A stretch of 64,000 nucleotides of DNA from Lebetimonas sp. JH292. Lineage in GTDB: Bacteria > Campylobacterota > Campylobacteria > Campylobacterales > Nautiliaceae. Position numbers and translations under genes: made by a program. How positions within the stretch are numbered: position 1 is the first letter of the stretch; the number at the start of each line of letters is the position of its first letter. Location of the stretch: contig NZ_ATHQ01000001.1 in the NCBI RefSeq assembly GCF_000523275.1, positions 1-64,000 on the forward strand, written 5' to 3'. This document shows, one piece after another, positions 44,583 to 54,088 of this stretch. The notes below the pieces were generated by a model. It saw only the letters and a list, made by a program, of their open reading frames with translations. It ran no database searches and was not told the DNA's origin.

Positions 44583-45741
44583 TTTGCACTCCTTTATAAC
44601 TATCTCTCATTTCTTCATCCCATGGAAAAATCACTGCAAATATTGAAATCGCTGCAATAACAAATGCAAAATTTGATGCAACTGACATTATGCTATCCGG
44701 TCCAAAAACTGGAGATATATACTCCATAAATCCGGGCACTGTTTTTGGTAGCTCTTGTCCTCCTATGACTAAAGTTTCCCTAAACATCCATCCTCCAACA
44801 GCTGAAGCAATTGCTGCTAATGAAACTAAAAATAGTGACTTTCTTAATAAAGTTAATCCTATAATTGCAGGTATAATATAACATATAATATATTCGCCAA
44901 CTACCTTGCTTAAATGTAAATCAAAATATTTAAAAAGTATATATTTGTTTGATCCATTAAACGGCATTGCAAAACTTAACCAAAATACGTGTACAAGAAG
45001 TTCTATTAAAATAAACCAGGCTAAAAGGTTGGCAAGACTTTCGATCATCTTTCTGTCAACTTTCATTTTCTCTGAAAAGAATTTTTGAAAAATTATTAAC
45101 AAAATAATCAAAACGCCTATACCTTCTACCAGCGCAGAAGTAAGAAATAAAACAGGCATCAATGGCGTATGCCATAATGGAACAGCATGAACAACTCCTA
45201 TAATATAGCCGGTATAAATTTCCAAAGCCATAGCTAATGGAATACCCGCAGCAGCAAGAAAATATAAAATCTTATTATCCTTATTATCTATGTTTTGTGA
45301 AACTCTGCCCAAAGTTAAAATTTTATAAAACATTCTGCCTGCTGCACCAGAGTTTTCCATTCTTTTAAGAAAATATGGACGATAAAATGTCAGTATTGTT
45401 AAAATAATGAGTCCAGTATAAGACATAAGTATCAATACTCCCCATTTCATTGGTGATGTAGGAAAGTGTCCCCATCCATAAAGGAAAAAATTTATCAAAC
45501 GGCCGGGTTGCTTTAAATCATCAATAAGATTCAATGGAGCCGCCACAATAAATGCAAATGCTATCAACAATGAAAATCCGGCAATGGGACGATACTTTTT
45601 TATACCAAATACAATAGCCAAGCTAAAAATAATAAAAGCAGCGGCTGAAGTACTCGTAAACCAAAAATAGTTAGGAATATCAAACCCCCAAGCTCTGTCA
45701 GGAGTAACTGAAGCTAATGTGGTTATTATTTGTGTTTCCAT
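44575..45741 (-). CDS. ttrC: NrfD/PsrC/TtrC-family quinol-oxidising membrane subunit
   Basis: The 388-residue protein has about ten membrane helices and NrfD-type blocks (WFTSTSAAAFIIFSLAIVFG, DDLKQPGRLINFFLYGWGHFPTSPMKWGVLI, MALEIYTGYIIGVVHAVPLWHTPLMPVLFLTSALVEG). It anchors the complex and takes electrons from menaquinol. It overlaps ttrA by 8 bases and follows ttrB by 1 base, giving the order B-C-A. Confidence 0.86.
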   Translation of the reverse strand: METQIITTLASVTPDRAWGFDIPNYFWFTSTSAAAFIIFSLAIVFGIKKYRPIAGFSLLIAFAFIVAAPLNLIDDLKQPGRLINFFLYGWGHFPTSPMKWGVLILMSYTGLIILTILTFYRPYFLKRMENSGAAGRMFYKILTLGRVSQNIDNKDNKILYFLAAAGIPLAMALEIYTGYIIGVVHAVPLWHTPLMPVLFLTSALVEGIGVLIILLIIFQKFFSEKMKVDRKMIESLANLLAWFILIELLVHVFWLSFAMPFNGSNKYILFKYFDLHLSKVVGEYIICYIIPAIIGLTLLRKSLFLVSLAAIASAVGGWMFRETLVIGGQELPKTVPGFMEYISPVFGPDSIMSVASNFAFVIAAISIFAVIFPWDEEMRDSYKGVQNG

Positions 45742-45742
45742 T

Positions 45743-46543
45743 TTACACTCCTTTTTCTGGATAAATAACCCATTCTTTTTCTAAAATTTTTAATTTAGAA
45801 CGCACCCAATCATCAAGGACAGGCGTCGCATCCAAAACTTCTACAAGTCGATCATCCAAACCAATATAAAACACCTGGGGTTTATTGCCTTGTTCAGGTT
45901 TTAAAACATCGTGTGAATAAGTATTAAAAAGCTTTGAAACTTCTGAATTTTTATCATTCAAATCACCAAAAATTCTTGCTCCCCCCACACATGTTTCAAC
46001 ACATGCCGGTAATAGCCCTTTATCAACTCTTTGTGCACAAAAATTACATTTATCTACTACTTTTGTCTCTGTATTGATAAATCGTTTATCATAAGGACAA
46101 GCTTCTACACAGTATCCGCACCCCCAACAAACAGTATTATCAACGACAACAATTCCATCTTCTCGTTTAAATGTTGCTCCTGTTGGGCAAACACTTACAC
46201 AAGAAGGCTCATCGCAATGATTACATAGTTGAGGCAAAAATCCTTTCCTAACATCTGGAAATTCTCCAATCTCCATCTCGGGAACATACGTTCTATGCTG
46301 TCCTTTAGGAACTTGATTTTCCACCATACATGCTGCTGTACAAGCTTGACAACCTATGCATTTTCTAAGATCTATAACCATTACAAAATGTTTACCTTTT
46401 TGACCAATATATTTTGGGTCATCTTTATCTCTACCAGGGATTTTTAAAGAAAAAGCATTTGCGTCAGATGCTGCTACCATAGCAACCGCTGTTGAAGCAA
46501 TTCCTTTTTTAATAAAATCCCTTCTTGATTTTTCTTTAGGCAT
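45743..46543 (-). CDS. ttrB: TtrB-like ferredoxin subunit with four 4Fe-4S clusters
   Basis: This 266-residue protein carries a Tat signal (KSRRDFIKKGIASTAVAMVAA) and sixteen cluster cysteines in four groups: CIGCQACTAAC, CNHCDEPSCVSVCP, CWGCGYCVEACP, and CNFC with ACVETC. This is the electron-transfer subunit between the NrfD-like membrane protein and the molybdenum subunit. Start ATG follows AAGGAGTAAAT. First gene of the structural operon, behind its own promoter. Confidence 0.9.
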   Translation of the reverse strand: MPKEKSRRDFIKKGIASTAVAMVAASDANAFSLKIPGRDKDDPKYIGQKGKHFVMVIDLRKCIGCQACTAACMVENQVPKGQHRTYVPEMEIGEFPDVRKGFLPQLCNHCDEPSCVSVCPTGATFKREDGIVVVDNTVCWGCGYCVEACPYDKRFINTETKVVDKCNFCAQRVDKGLLPACVETCVGGARIFGDLNDKNSEVSKLFNTYSHDVLKPEQGNKPQVFYIGLDDRLVEVLDATPVLDDWVRSKLKILEKEWVIYPEKGV

Positions 46544-46570
46544 ATTTACTCCTTTTTAAGAATTCAAACA

Positions 46571-46602
46571 ATTATAAAACAAAAAAGGGGGAAAACAGGG
46601 GG
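46571..46602 (-). promoter_or_regulatory. Promoter of the ttrBCA-porin operon with CCCCCTK heptad pair
   Basis: On the minus strand CCCCCTG (46602-46596), four T, CCCCCTT (46591-46585), 8 bases and TATAAT (46576-46571). Period 11 and spacing 8 equal those at three other regulator-linked promoters here. Two C5 runs stand out sharply in such AT-rich DNA. It is a candidate site for the response regulator at 48306-49002. Confidence 0.65.
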
Positions 46603-46618
46603 AAAAATTAAATCATTA

Positions 46619-48316
46619 TTAAAAAATTATAGTAAAAACTGCTCCCTTATCTTCATTTTTAACTTCAAGTTTTCCATTATTGTTTTTCTCAATAATAGTC
46701 TTTGTCATATATAATCCTATACCAATACCGCTTTTAGCGTGCTTTGTACTAAAGTATGGTTCAAAAATTTTATCTATAGGAATAACTTTTATTCCTCCTG
46801 CGTTATCCGAAATAAGAATTATTTTGTTTGAATTTTCTGTGAAAGTTTTTACATGTATTTTACCATTTCGTATACCTCTTTGAACAATTACATCTTTAGC
46901 ATTAACAATGATATTTAAAACCGCTTGAGCCATTTCATTTGGATAACCGTTTAATGTAAAATCATCTTTTATTTCTATATCAAGCTTAATATTATTATTT
47001 TTCAGTGAAGCTATTATAAGTTTTTTTATTTTTTCTATAAGATTTGATACAAAAAAATTTCTAAAATCATCTATTGTTTTAGACATAAATGCAATTGCTT
47101 CATTTGCTTCTTGTATTTTTAACTTAAATTTTTCTTTTGTAAGATTGTTTCTTTCAGAATGAAGTTCCATACTTATTAGAATTAAAGACAGTTCAGTTAA
47201 AGGCTGCCTCCATTGGTGAGCTATATTTCCTATCATTTCACCCATACTGGCTAATTTACTTTGATGAAGTAATATTCTCTCTTTTTCATTTACTTCTCTC
47301 TCTTTTTTTAGCCTCTCTTTTATCTCCTTTTCCACTCTAATCTGTAAATTTTTATTTAACTTTTGCAACTCTTTTTGACTATTTACAAGTTTTGTATTTA
47401 CTTCATCGAGTTGCCTTAAAATGATATCAAAACCATAATTTATAACTACAGCAGTAACTATAATAAATAATATTATTCCTATAACACCTTGTAAAATCGC
47501 TTTATTTAATATCATTCTCCAATTGGAAATATCCTGAAAAAAAATGATCTTAAAATCATTTTTTTTATTTATACCTCTTCCTTTAATGATATAAGTCAGA
47601 TAATCTCTCTTTTTAAACTTAATCTCTTTAAAATTGGATAGTTTCTTATTTTTTATCAATTTTTTAACATAATCGTTTCCATGTAATGAAAAAATGAGGT
47701 TTTGCCCGTAACCGTCATAATATATATATGCATCCATATCTATAAGTTTTCTAATTTGAGATAGAAAATATCTGGGATCTATTACAAAAACAACATATCC
47801 TATTATATTGGAGTTTTTATCTCTTGCCTCAGACACGGTATGATAAAAAAACTTTCCCTCCCCATACCAAAAGCCGTCATATGGAAATTTTTTACCTTTG
47901 ATATAAGGAAGTTTTAACTGTGCTTTTTGACCAAAATATGTCAAAAGTTTTCCATTATTATCATAAAAAGCAAAAGTTGTTAAGTATCTGTTCTCTTTTG
48001 TTATAATTTTCCATCTTGGAAGACTTAAATCATGCAACGCTTTTATATCTTTTTTTTCAAATGCTTTTTTTATCCCGTAAGAATTTATGTTGGCATATCC
48101 TCTTGTCGTATAAAACTTTCTTACTCTTTTTAATATTTCATTATAAACGTGCGTTACTTTTTTAAGCTCCATTTGCTGGTTGGCTTTGGCAAAATTCTTT
48201 ATATCTATATATCGTATGGAAAAAAATATGACGGACAGGGTAATGATAACGAACAGGACAAGTATAATGGTTTTTGTTTTTACCGATACGGAGCTTGATA
48301 AATTTTTAAATTTCAA
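46619..48316 (-). CDS. Sensor histidine kinase of the ttr-linked two-component system
   Basis: The 565-residue kinase has membrane helices near 17-35 and 273-293 enclosing a periplasmic Cache-like sensor domain (RGYANINSYGIKKAF, FYDNNGKLLTYFGQ, ARDKNSNIIGYVVFVIDPRYF). A coiled coil follows, then H-box SMGEMIGNIAHQWRQPLTELSL, N-box LNIIVNAKDVI, and G-box DNAGGIKVIPIDKIFEPYFSTK. It is unlike Salmonella TtrS, which has a binding-protein-type sensor. It probably senses the terminal acceptor or a breakdown product. Confidence 0.9.
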   Translation of the reverse strand: MKFKNLSSSVSVKTKTIILVLFVIITLSVIFFSIRYIDIKNFAKANQQMELKKVTHVYNEILKRVRKFYTTRGYANINSYGIKKAFEKKDIKALHDLSLPRWKIITKENRYLTTFAFYDNNGKLLTYFGQKAQLKLPYIKGKKFPYDGFWYGEGKFFYHTVSEARDKNSNIIGYVVFVIDPRYFLSQIRKLIDMDAYIYYDGYGQNLIFSLHGNDYVKKLIKNKKLSNFKEIKFKKRDYLTYIIKGRGINKKNDFKIIFFQDISNWRMILNKAILQGVIGIILFIIVTAVVINYGFDIILRQLDEVNTKLVNSQKELQKLNKNLQIRVEKEIKERLKKEREVNEKERILLHQSKLASMGEMIGNIAHQWRQPLTELSLILISMELHSERNNLTKEKFKLKIQEANEAIAFMSKTIDDFRNFFVSNLIEKIKKLIIASLKNNNIKLDIEIKDDFTLNGYPNEMAQAVLNIIVNAKDVIVQRGIRNGKIHVKTFTENSNKIILISDNAGGIKVIPIDKIFEPYFSTKHAKSGIGIGLYMTKTIIEKNNNGKLEVKNEDKGAVFTIIF

Positions 48317-49002
48317 ATATATATCCTATGCTGTATATATTTTTTATATTTTGGGAACCTATCTTTCTTCTAATCTCTTTAACAAGAGATTTGACAGCTT
48401 CTTTGCTTGGATATTCATATTCCCAAACATAATTGGAAATTTCATCAAAAGACACAACTTTATTTGCATTTTGAATCAAAAACTCCAAAAGTCTGCTTTC
48501 TTTTTTAGATAAGTTTATGTTTTTATTACCATAAGATACTGTTTTTTTTTGCAGGATTATAAATACAGCCATTTTTTAATTTTATGTTCATATTGTAATC
48601 AACTAGTTCTAAAGCTACTTTTTCCAATGCTTTTAAGAAATTATTTTTATCGAAAGGTTTTATTAAAAATTTTGTAATTTTAAGTTCAATTGCTCTCCAC
48701 AAATAATTTTGTTCAGTATGAGCAGATAATATAATGACAGGAATTTTTTTTATTTTTTTTCTTATTTCTTTAACAGCATCTAATCCATCCATATTTGGCA
48801 TACAAATATCAAATATTAAAACATCATAATTTCCAAAACTCATTTCCTCGACAGCTTCTTTGCCATTACAAACAGCTACCACCCTTTCAAAAAATATCTC
48901 TAAAATATCAATAACTTTATTTCGTATTCCATCTTCATCTTCCGCATATAAAACTTTTTTATCAGACAATATATTTAATATGTCAATATTATTTATTTTC
49001 AT
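48306..49002 (-). CDS. OmpR-family response regulator split by a poly-A9 frameshift
   Basis: The receiver frame (48526-49002) gives YAEDEDGIRN, DVLIFDICMPNMDG, ILSAH and FLIKPFDKNN, but runs out at an early stop after NPAKKNSILW. The DNA-binding frame (48306-48572) gives VSYGNKNINLSKKESRLLEFLIQNA and VKSLVKEIRRKIGSQNIKNIYSIGYIFEI. The two join at an A9 run at 48550-48542 (minus strand); eight A would make one regulator of about 231 residues. As read, the receiver and the DNA-binding domain are separate peptides. The kinase start overlaps the end by 11 bases. Confidence 0.85.
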
Positions 49003-49155
49003 CTTTTAGCCCTCTAATGTATAATTTTATTTTTGATATAATTATACATAAAATTTAATAAAGAACTTCTGTATTTCTTTACTAAAAAACATCTTCTTCT
49101 GTACAATAAATCATTAAGTAAAATTAATATTTTTTTATAAAACATTAAATAAAAC

Positions 49156-49923
49156 TTAGATGTTTGTTAGCTTTATAATATTCTCAATAAAAATTCCTAT
49201 ACCCATAATAATTGTAAAAACTGCAAAAATAAAACGCAATCTATTCTGATTGATTTTTTTAGCAAAATATGCACCGATAAATCCGCCTAAAGCACCTCCT
49301 ATTGCAAAAACTGCACTTATATTATAATCAATTTCTCTGCCTTGAATTAAATAACTTAATAATCCAAAAACTCCAAACAAAAATATAATAAACAATGAAG
49401 TTGCAATAGCTTCTTTTATTTTTAAATTAGCTCCCATATATAATGCCGGTACAAGTAAAAATCCTCCTCCTACACCAAAAAAACCACTGGCAAAACCGGT
49501 TATAAAACCAAGAATTAATATCTTTTTATAATCAATTCCTGTTGTTTTTTTATTTATCTTTTGATTTTTTGGTTTGGTCATTTTAAAACCTATAAAAATC
49601 ATTAATATTGCAAAACTAATTAAAAGATCAGGTCCTTTTAGAACTTTATTTGCCAATGAACCAAGATATATACTGATAATTCCTGGTGTTGCCATTAAAA
49701 ATGCTATTTTAAAATTTACAAGAAACTCTTTAATATAAGAAAAAGAAGCGATAAGAGAGGTTATACCTACAGCTATAAGCGAAGTAATAATGGCTAAATG
49801 AATATCTTCCCCTACTAAATATACAAGTAAAGGAACAGCAATTATAGACCCTCCTCCACCTGTTAAACCTAAAGCAACTCCTGAGATTAAACCTCCTATT
49901 AATGCTAAAATAATATCAGTCAT
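49156..49923 (-). CDS. TauE/SafE-family sulfite/anion exporter
   Basis: The 255-residue protein has about eight helices and the two family repeats: LIGGLISGVALGLTGGGGSIIAVPLLVYL and LGFITGFASGFFGVGGGFLLVPALYMG. TauE/SafE members export sulfite, sulfoacetate or other organosulfur anions. It lies 15 bases after a DsrE-like gene and near a TDT exporter, forming a small sulfur-anion cluster next to the ttr operon. Confidence 0.88.
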   Translation of the reverse strand: MTDIILALIGGLISGVALGLTGGGGSIIAVPLLVYLVGEDIHLAIITSLIAVGITSLIASFSYIKEFLVNFKIAFLMATPGIISIYLGSLANKVLKGPDLLISFAILMIFIGFKMTKPKNQKINKKTTGIDYKKILILGFITGFASGFFGVGGGFLLVPALYMGANLKIKEAIATSLFIIFLFGVFGLLSYLIQGREIDYNISAVFAIGGALGGFIGAYFAKKINQNRLRFIFAVFTIIMGIGIFIENIIKLTNI

Positions 49924-49938
49924 AAAGATTTCTTGATT

Positions 49939-50271
49939 TTATGCCACTACAAAATAAGTATAACCGGCTTTTCTATAAGCATTAATGGCTTGTAGTCCGC
50001 CTTCACTTGCAATTGATGTCCCTTCAGGCAAATCTTTACTATCTAATCCGAGTAAATGCATACTGTTTATACAAAAATTAAAATCTACTCCCTTAGCTGC
50101 AAATTCTTCAATTTTTTCTTTTAAATGCCCGTGTGCAAATGCAGGTAACACTGCCCCGCCAACAACTACAACCTTAATATCAACTTCTTCCATATTTGCA
50201 TGTAACATATTGAATAAATGCACATAATGACTCGGTTCCAATAATTGCATTACCCATTTTTCTTGTTTCAT
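49939..50271 (-). CDS. DsrE-family protein
   Basis: The 110-residue protein has the DsrE/F/H fold pattern: KVVVVGGAVLPAFAHG, then GVDFNFCINSMHLLGLDSKDLPEG with one conserved-position cysteine, and AINAYRKAGYTYFVVA. DsrE-type proteins bind or pass sulfane sulfur. The frame opens further upstream at 50373 but overlaps the TDT gene; the ATG at 50271 with AAAGGATAATACT before it is preferred. Confidence 0.85.
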   Translation of the reverse strand: MKQEKWVMQLLEPSHYVHLFNMLHANMEEVDIKVVVVGGAVLPAFAHGHLKEKIEEFAAKGVDFNFCINSMHLLGLDSKDLPEGTSIASEGGLQAINAYRKAGYTYFVVA

Positions 50272-50284
50272 AGTATTATCCTTT

Positions 50285-51475
50285 TTATGTATATTTTTTT
50301 TTATTTTGTTCAAACTTTTTACACTCCTCTTCTTCTTTTGGCAATCCTGTTTCAGGAGATAAACAAGGAGCATGGAATAGATATCCGCTCCACATTCCTT
50401 TTATAGTTTTTACAAATATAATTAACCAAAACACCATTAACTGTACGCTTAAAAGCATTCCGAAATATTCAAATGCATTTATGCCTGTTTCTTTCCAAAG
50501 TTGAAAAGTTGACGCTGTAAAAACTCCTACCGGGAAAGTAAATCCCCACCATCCCATATTAAAAGGCAGTCCTTCTTTGAAAAACTTTAATGTTATAAAC
50601 CAAGCCATAAAAAACCACCATAATGCATATCCCCATATTAACAATCCCATAATTAATCCAAAATCGTATAAAAATGAAGATATTCCTTCTAAGCCTGTAC
50701 CAGCTAATGCACTTTTAGCACTGTTTCCAAGCAAAAGCAATCCAAGTGCACCTGTTCCTAATGGTCCCAACGTCAGCCAGCTGGTAACAGCCATTGCTTT
50801 ATCAGGAAGTTTATGAGTTGCAAGCCTTAAAAATAAAATCACCAATATTGAAAATGCCAATGGCACAGAAAACGTCCATAAAATGTAACTTAATATAAGC
50901 ATAGTCTCACCCATAGAATTTGGAAAATATGGAGCCAACATTCCACCTGCAGATGCGGTAACTTCAGAAGCTACAATTGGTAAAAGCCATACAGCTGTCA
51001 TATTTTCCAATTTATGTTCTTTTTGAACTGTAAACATTAAATAAGGCACTAACCATCCTACACCTACTGCTAAAATAACATCAATCCACCATAAATATAA
51101 TGCTATATCCAAAGCTTTATCACCCATTATTGGTGGACCAAATATAGCAAATCCTTCTAATATTGGGACTAATGCCATAGGTATAGCTCCTAAAAACATA
51201 GATTGAACGGGGTGCTTTAACATAAGAGCAATAGCTTCAGGATATAAAATTATCCTGGCAATCATTAAAAATGAAAACAGTAAAAAGAAAAGAATATCGA
51301 CTATCCAAAATCCAATACCAATTTGTGTTTGGCCGTAAAATATATTTGTATTTATATTATGTAATGTCAAAAAAGCAATACCGGTACCCATATTAAGAGT
51401 AAACCAGTTTGGTGTGAAGTCTCTAATTACTTCTGATAAGCCTTTATTTTGTAAAGGTTTTAAATTCATTTTCAT
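50285..51475 (-). CDS. TDT/SLAC1-family anion transporter
   Basis: The 396-residue, ten-helix protein belongs to the tellurite-resistance/dicarboxylate (TDT) family, related to TehA, yeast sulfite pump Ssu1 and plant SLAC1: DFTPNWFTLNMGTGIAFLTLHNI, EVTASAGGMLAPYFPN, WWGFTFPVGVFTASTFQLWKET. Neighbours (DsrE, TauE) suggest sulfite or thiosulfate export. It begins the three-gene run. The 3' end is rich in Glu and Lys. Confidence 0.86.
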   Translation of the reverse strand: MKMNLKPLQNKGLSEVIRDFTPNWFTLNMGTGIAFLTLHNINTNIFYGQTQIGIGFWIVDILFFLLFSFLMIARIILYPEAIALMLKHPVQSMFLGAIPMALVPILEGFAIFGPPIMGDKALDIALYLWWIDVILAVGVGWLVPYLMFTVQKEHKLENMTAVWLLPIVASEVTASAGGMLAPYFPNSMGETMLILSYILWTFSVPLAFSILVILFLRLATHKLPDKAMAVTSWLTLGPLGTGALGLLLLGNSAKSALAGTGLEGISSFLYDFGLIMGLLIWGYALWWFFMAWFITLKFFKEGLPFNMGWWGFTFPVGVFTASTFQLWKETGINAFEYFGMLLSVQLMVFWLIIFVKTIKGMWSGYLFHAPCLSPETGLPKEEEECKKFEQNKKKYT

Positions 51476-51581
51476 ATCCTTTTTTTTGTAATAATATATA
51501 AAATTTAATAATTAGTAAAATTAATTAAATTTAATTAAATAATTATTTTTTTTAATAAATAAGATATTTTAATTTTATATT

Positions 51582-52856
51582 TTAAAAAACAACCTCTACT
51601 TTGGTGTCTTTATTTACTTCAGAGCTGATAATAATTTTTCCGTTATAAAATTCAACAATTTTTTTGACAATCGAAAGCCCGAGTCCAAAACCTTCTGTTT
51701 TTTTGTTTCTGCTTTTTTCAATTCTGTAAAATTCATCTGTTATTTTTGAAATTTCTTCTTTTTTTATGCCTATTCCTTCATCTTCAACAATAAAATGAAT
51801 GTTTGAATCTTGGTATAAAGATACATAAATATTTTTATTTTCAGGTGTATATTTAATTGCATTTTCTATAAGGTTTGAAAAAACTACATATATTAAATTT
51901 TTATCACCCGTAAAAAGCACTTTTTCAAAATTTTCAATATGAAGTTTTAAATTTTTCTCTTTTAATTTACCCTCAAATCTTTCTAATACCTGCAATAACA
52001 CATCATCAAGTTCTATTAACTTATTATTTTGATTATTTAAATTTTTTGTAAGTAAAAGTAACGAATTTATTATTTTTTGCAAATTTGAAATTTCATTATT
52101 TATTTTTTTTAATGCATTTTTATAATAATCAATATTTCTTTCTTTTCTTAAAGCTAAATCAATTTCACCTTTTATTATTGTCAAAGGAGTTTTAAGTTCA
52201 TGTGAAACGTCGGAATTAAACCTTTCTATTTTTTTAGCTCCTTCATTTAATCTTTTTATCATTTCATTGAACGCAAGGGCTAAATTTTGAAGTTCTGTAT
52301 AATTTTTAGGTATAGGCAGAGTTTCATTTAAATTTTGAATAGTGATTTTTTTTGCAAGTTCGGTTGTTTTTTCAACGGGCTCTAATATTTTATTAATCAT
52401 TTTATTTGCAAAAAACAAAAGAATTATAATTAAAAGAGGGTCTAATACTAAAAGTGTATCTTCTAAATTTTCAACTTTATCAATAATATTCTTTTTTATT
52501 AAAATAATTTTATCCTCACCGTTTTTATAGACAAAAACAGCTCTTAATTTTTCTCCCTCATCTATAACTTGAAAAGTTTTATTAAAATCAATATTTTTAT
52601 CAAAATTTTTGCTTTTAAAAATAATTTTGTTATTTTGATAAATTAAAACTTCAAGATTTGTAAGCTTTTCGTTATAAGAAAAATTTTTTAAGTGATTTTC
52701 AATATAAACTGCTTCTTTATAAAGCCTGTTTTTAATTGATTCTTTAATGGATTTATTAAAAAAATATACAGCCAAAAAGCTGAAAATAAAAATAATAATA
52801 ATTAAAACTGCCCCAAACCATAACAGTATTTTTATTTTTAAAGAATTAAACTTCAA
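51582..52856 (-). CDS. Sensor histidine kinase of the PAP2-DedA operon
   Basis: This 424-residue kinase has two membrane helices (about 10-33 and 132-150), a short periplasmic loop, HAMP, H-box FNSDVSHELKTPLTIIK, N-box NLIENAIKYTPE and G-boxes VEDEGIGIKKEEI and FGLGLSIVKKIV. Start is TTG inside the regulator's end. It is a paralogue of the kinase at 37572-38870. Last gene of the operon PAP2-membrane protein-DedA-RR-HK. Confidence 0.92.
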   Translation of the reverse strand: MKFNSLKIKILLWFGAVLIIIIFIFSFLAVYFFNKSIKESIKNRLYKEAVYIENHLKNFSYNEKLTNLEVLIYQNNKIIFKSKNFDKNIDFNKTFQVIDEGEKLRAVFVYKNGEDKIILIKKNIIDKVENLEDTLLVLDPLLIIILLFFANKMINKILEPVEKTTELAKKITIQNLNETLPIPKNYTELQNLALAFNEMIKRLNEGAKKIERFNSDVSHELKTPLTIIKGEIDLALRKERNIDYYKNALKKINNEISNLQKIINSLLLLTKNLNNQNNKLIELDDVLLQVLERFEGKLKEKNLKLHIENFEKVLFTGDKNLIYVVFSNLIENAIKYTPENKNIYVSLYQDSNIHFIVEDEGIGIKKEEISKITDEFYRIEKSRNKKTEGFGLGLSIVKKIVEFYNGKIIISSEVNKDTKVEVVF

Positions 52857-53499
52857 GCCTGTATCCTAAACCTCTGTAATTTTTGATAATATCCCCTACT
52901 TTTTTTCTAAGATGATACATTGTAACGGCAATTACATTATTATCAATATATTCTTTTTCTCTCCATAGTTCATCTTTTATTTTTTCATTTGATATATAAG
53001 CATTTTTGTTTTTTATCATAAATAAAAGAAGTTCATACTCTTTTGCGGTAAGCTTAATAATTTTATTGTCTTTTTTAACTTCCTTAGTATTTAAATCTAT
53101 TTCCAAATCTTTAATTTTTAATATATTTTGATATGTTTTTAAATTTCTTCTGATAAGTGCTTCTATTCTGACTAATAATTCTTCAAATTCAAAAGGCTTT
53201 GTTAAATAATCATCTGCCCCGCTTTTAAAACCTTTTATTTTATCACTGAGTTCACCTTTAGCAGTAAGCATTAAAATCGGGGTATTTATTTTTTCTTTTC
53301 TCAAATGCTCAATTATTTCAATTCCTGACATTTTAGGCAACATCCAGTCTATAATAATCAAATCATAATTATTAATTTCTGCCAAATATTCCCCTTCTTC
53401 CCCGTCAAGGGCAAAATCTACTTTTTTACCTTCTTCTTCAAGCCCCCTTTTTAAAAAAGAAACAATTTTTTCATCATCTTCAACCAAAAGAATTTTCAT
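52846..53499 (-). CDS. OmpR-family response regulator of the PAP2-DedA operon
   Basis: The 217-residue regulator has the acidic pair VEDDEKI, phospho-acceptor in [35 protein letters not shown], and a winged-helix domain [21 protein letters not shown] with [22 protein letters not shown]. Strongly similar to the regulator at 38860-39516. It overlaps dedA by 20 bases. Likely targets are the TTTCATT heptads at 55.16 kb and 29.15 kb. Confidence 0.94.
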   Translation of the reverse strand: MKILLVEDDEKIVSFLKRGLEEEGKKVDFALDGEEGEYLAEINNYDLIIIDWMLPKMSGIEIIEHLRKEKINTPILMLTAKGELSDKIKGFKSGADDYLTKPFEFEELLVRIEALIRRNLKTYQNILKIKDLEIDLNTKEVKKDNKIIKLTAKEYELLLFMIKNKNAYISNEKIKDELWREKEYIDNNVIAVTMYHLRKKVGDIIKNYRGLGYRLEV

Positions 53500-54088
53500 T
53501 TTTAGCCTTTTGATATTTATAATAAATAAAAATAATTACTGCTAATATTACCAGTGTAATGGCAGTGATTTCTCTTAAATATTTATGAATAAGCTCCTGG
53601 TTTTGACCTATAAAATATCCAAGTCCCACTAAAACCAAAATCCAAATAAGACTTCCTAGTGCTGTAAAAAAACTAAAAATAATTCCGTTCATATTAGCAA
53701 GTCCTGCAGGAAAAGAAATATACTGCCTCACACCCGGTATCAGTCTTCCGGAAAAAGTGGAAATATGACCGTGTTTTTCAAAAAAATAATCAAGTTTATT
53801 TAGTTTTTCTTTGCTTATGAATTTTTCTAAAAATTTTCTGCCAAACTTACTTGCCAATAAATAATTAAACCACGCTCCGCTGAGCGAGCCTAAAACTCCT
53901 GAAATAATAACCAAAAACAGATTCATATCCCCCTTGTAAGCCAGATACCCGGCAGGTATCATAACAACTTCACTTGGAAAGGGAAAAAAAGAGCTCTCTA
54001 AAAACATTAATATAAAAATTCCAATATATCCCCAATTTCCGATGGTTGTAACTAAAAAATGAACTATTGCTTCCACATTTTCCTCCAA
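53480..54088 (-). CDS. DedA-family membrane protein
   Basis: The 202-residue protein is a stand-alone DedA protein: [47 protein letters not shown], and [21 protein letters not shown]. These include the acidic residue and the G/R motif seen in characterised undecaprenyl-phosphate or phospholipid flippases. It overlaps both neighbours. This is the third DedA domain in the window. Confidence 0.93.
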   Translation of the reverse strand: MEENVEAIVHFLVTTIGNWGYIGIFILMFLESSFFPFPSEVVMIPAGYLAYKGDMNLFLVIISGVLGSLSGAWFNYLLASKFGRKFLEKFISKEKLNKLDYFFEKHGHISTFSGRLIPGVRQYISFPAGLANMNGIIFSFFTALGSLIWILVLVGLGYFIGQNQELIHKYLREITAITLVILAVIIFIYYKYQKAKNENSFG

